DNA from: Bacteroidota bacterium
Lineage (GTDB): Bacteria > Bacteroidota > Ignavibacteria > UBA10030 > SZUA-254
Assembly (NCBI GenBank): GCA_004322375.1
Contig: SCUC01000180.1
Span: 1 to 6,464, forward strand
Reading direction: 5' to 3'
Length of the DNA: 6,464 nt
This document shows positions 6,236-6,464 of the stretch, piece by piece. The notes under the pieces were generated by a model that worked only from the letters and a program-made list of their open reading frames with translations, was not told the origin of the DNA and did no database searches. The first letter of the stretch is position 1. Every line of letters begins with the position of its first letter. The position numbers were made by a program, and so were the translations under genes.

Positions 6236-6392
6236 ACTATAAGGTAAGAGAGTTTCACTGTAGCCTTTTAACATCACCGTAATACGATTGAGAAAAATCT
6301 CAACTAACATGATTTTCCTTTAGTTCCCAAAATATTACCTCCCATTTTTTTCTAAAATCAACCAATGTTTGCATGATATTATTGAGATTTTT

Positions 6393-6464
6393 TTACTTTG
6401 TCGAATTCTTCTCCAAAAATTCATTTTTGGTCTTCTCGCTCAGCACCTCATTCATCGAACCCGT
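6393..6464 (-). CDS. Possible C-terminal tail of an unidentified gene (5' end outside window)
   Basis: On the minus strand one frame is open from the window edge to a TAA at 6395-6393, giving 23 residues rich in Lys, Glu and Asn (TGSMNEVLSEKTKNEF, then LEKNSTK). The other two minus-strand frames hit stops within a few codons of the edge. The composition is protein-like, and the orientation and spacing fit the run of minus-strand genes, but 23 open codons can occur by chance and no family can be named. Confidence 0.35.
   Translation of the reverse strand, partial: TGSMNEVLSEKTKNEFLEKNSTK

Noticed and set aside
6372..6464. Plus-strand frame from an ATG at 6372 open to the window edge
   Set aside because: The translation is Phe/Ser-rich and looks like the complement of the Lys/Glu-rich minus-strand tail. 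No ribosome site was seen.

Overview
The window reads as a piece of a chromosome from the Bacteroidota/Ignavibacteriota (FCB) group. The main reason is the 503-residue protein on the minus strand, which ends in a type IX secretion (Por) sorting domain with the NYPNPFNP signature common in Ignavibacteria-like genomes. Supporting points are a secreted zinc peptidase, a lipoprotein zinc peptidase and the generally weak Shine-Dalgarno sites. No rRNA, tRNA, CRISPR array, transposase or phage gene was seen.

Layout. Positions 2-220 (+) hold the last 72 codons of a repeat-type beta-propeller protein that stops in mid-blade. A 231-base gap follows, containing a 77-bp inverted-repeat element. Positions 452-2530 (+) encode a 692-residue exported HEMGH zinc peptidase. 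Between this gene and the convergent minus-strand gene lie a REP-like nested hairpin (2536-2579) and a strong bidirectional terminator (2592-2633). From there to the right edge all genes are on the minus strand. In order of transcription they are a possible gene tail at the edge (6464-6393), a lipoprotein HEIAH zinc peptidase (6235-5489), a GNAT acetyltransferase (5470-4982), a YdeI/OmdA-family protein (4911-4303), a possible 40-codon leader ORF with a perfect AGGAGG site (4268-4146), and the type IX-secreted protein (4165-2654). Gaps of 18, 70 and 34 bases make one transcript from 6310 to 2654 plausible, ending at the 2592-2633 terminator.

Working together. Nothing shows a single dedicated pathway. 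The common theme is envelope and outside-the-cell functions: two zinc peptidases of different types, one type IX-sorted surface protein and one propeller remnant, with two small cytoplasmic genes between them. No convincing new multi-gene system was found. The most interesting signals are small repeats inside or at the ends of genes: a 7-bp tandem repeat in the sorting domain, a 9-bp repeat forming the tail of the YdeI protein, and a 4-bp repeat between a strong ribosome site and the sorted protein. There is also the peptidase family at 452-2530, whose large N-terminal part I cannot assign.
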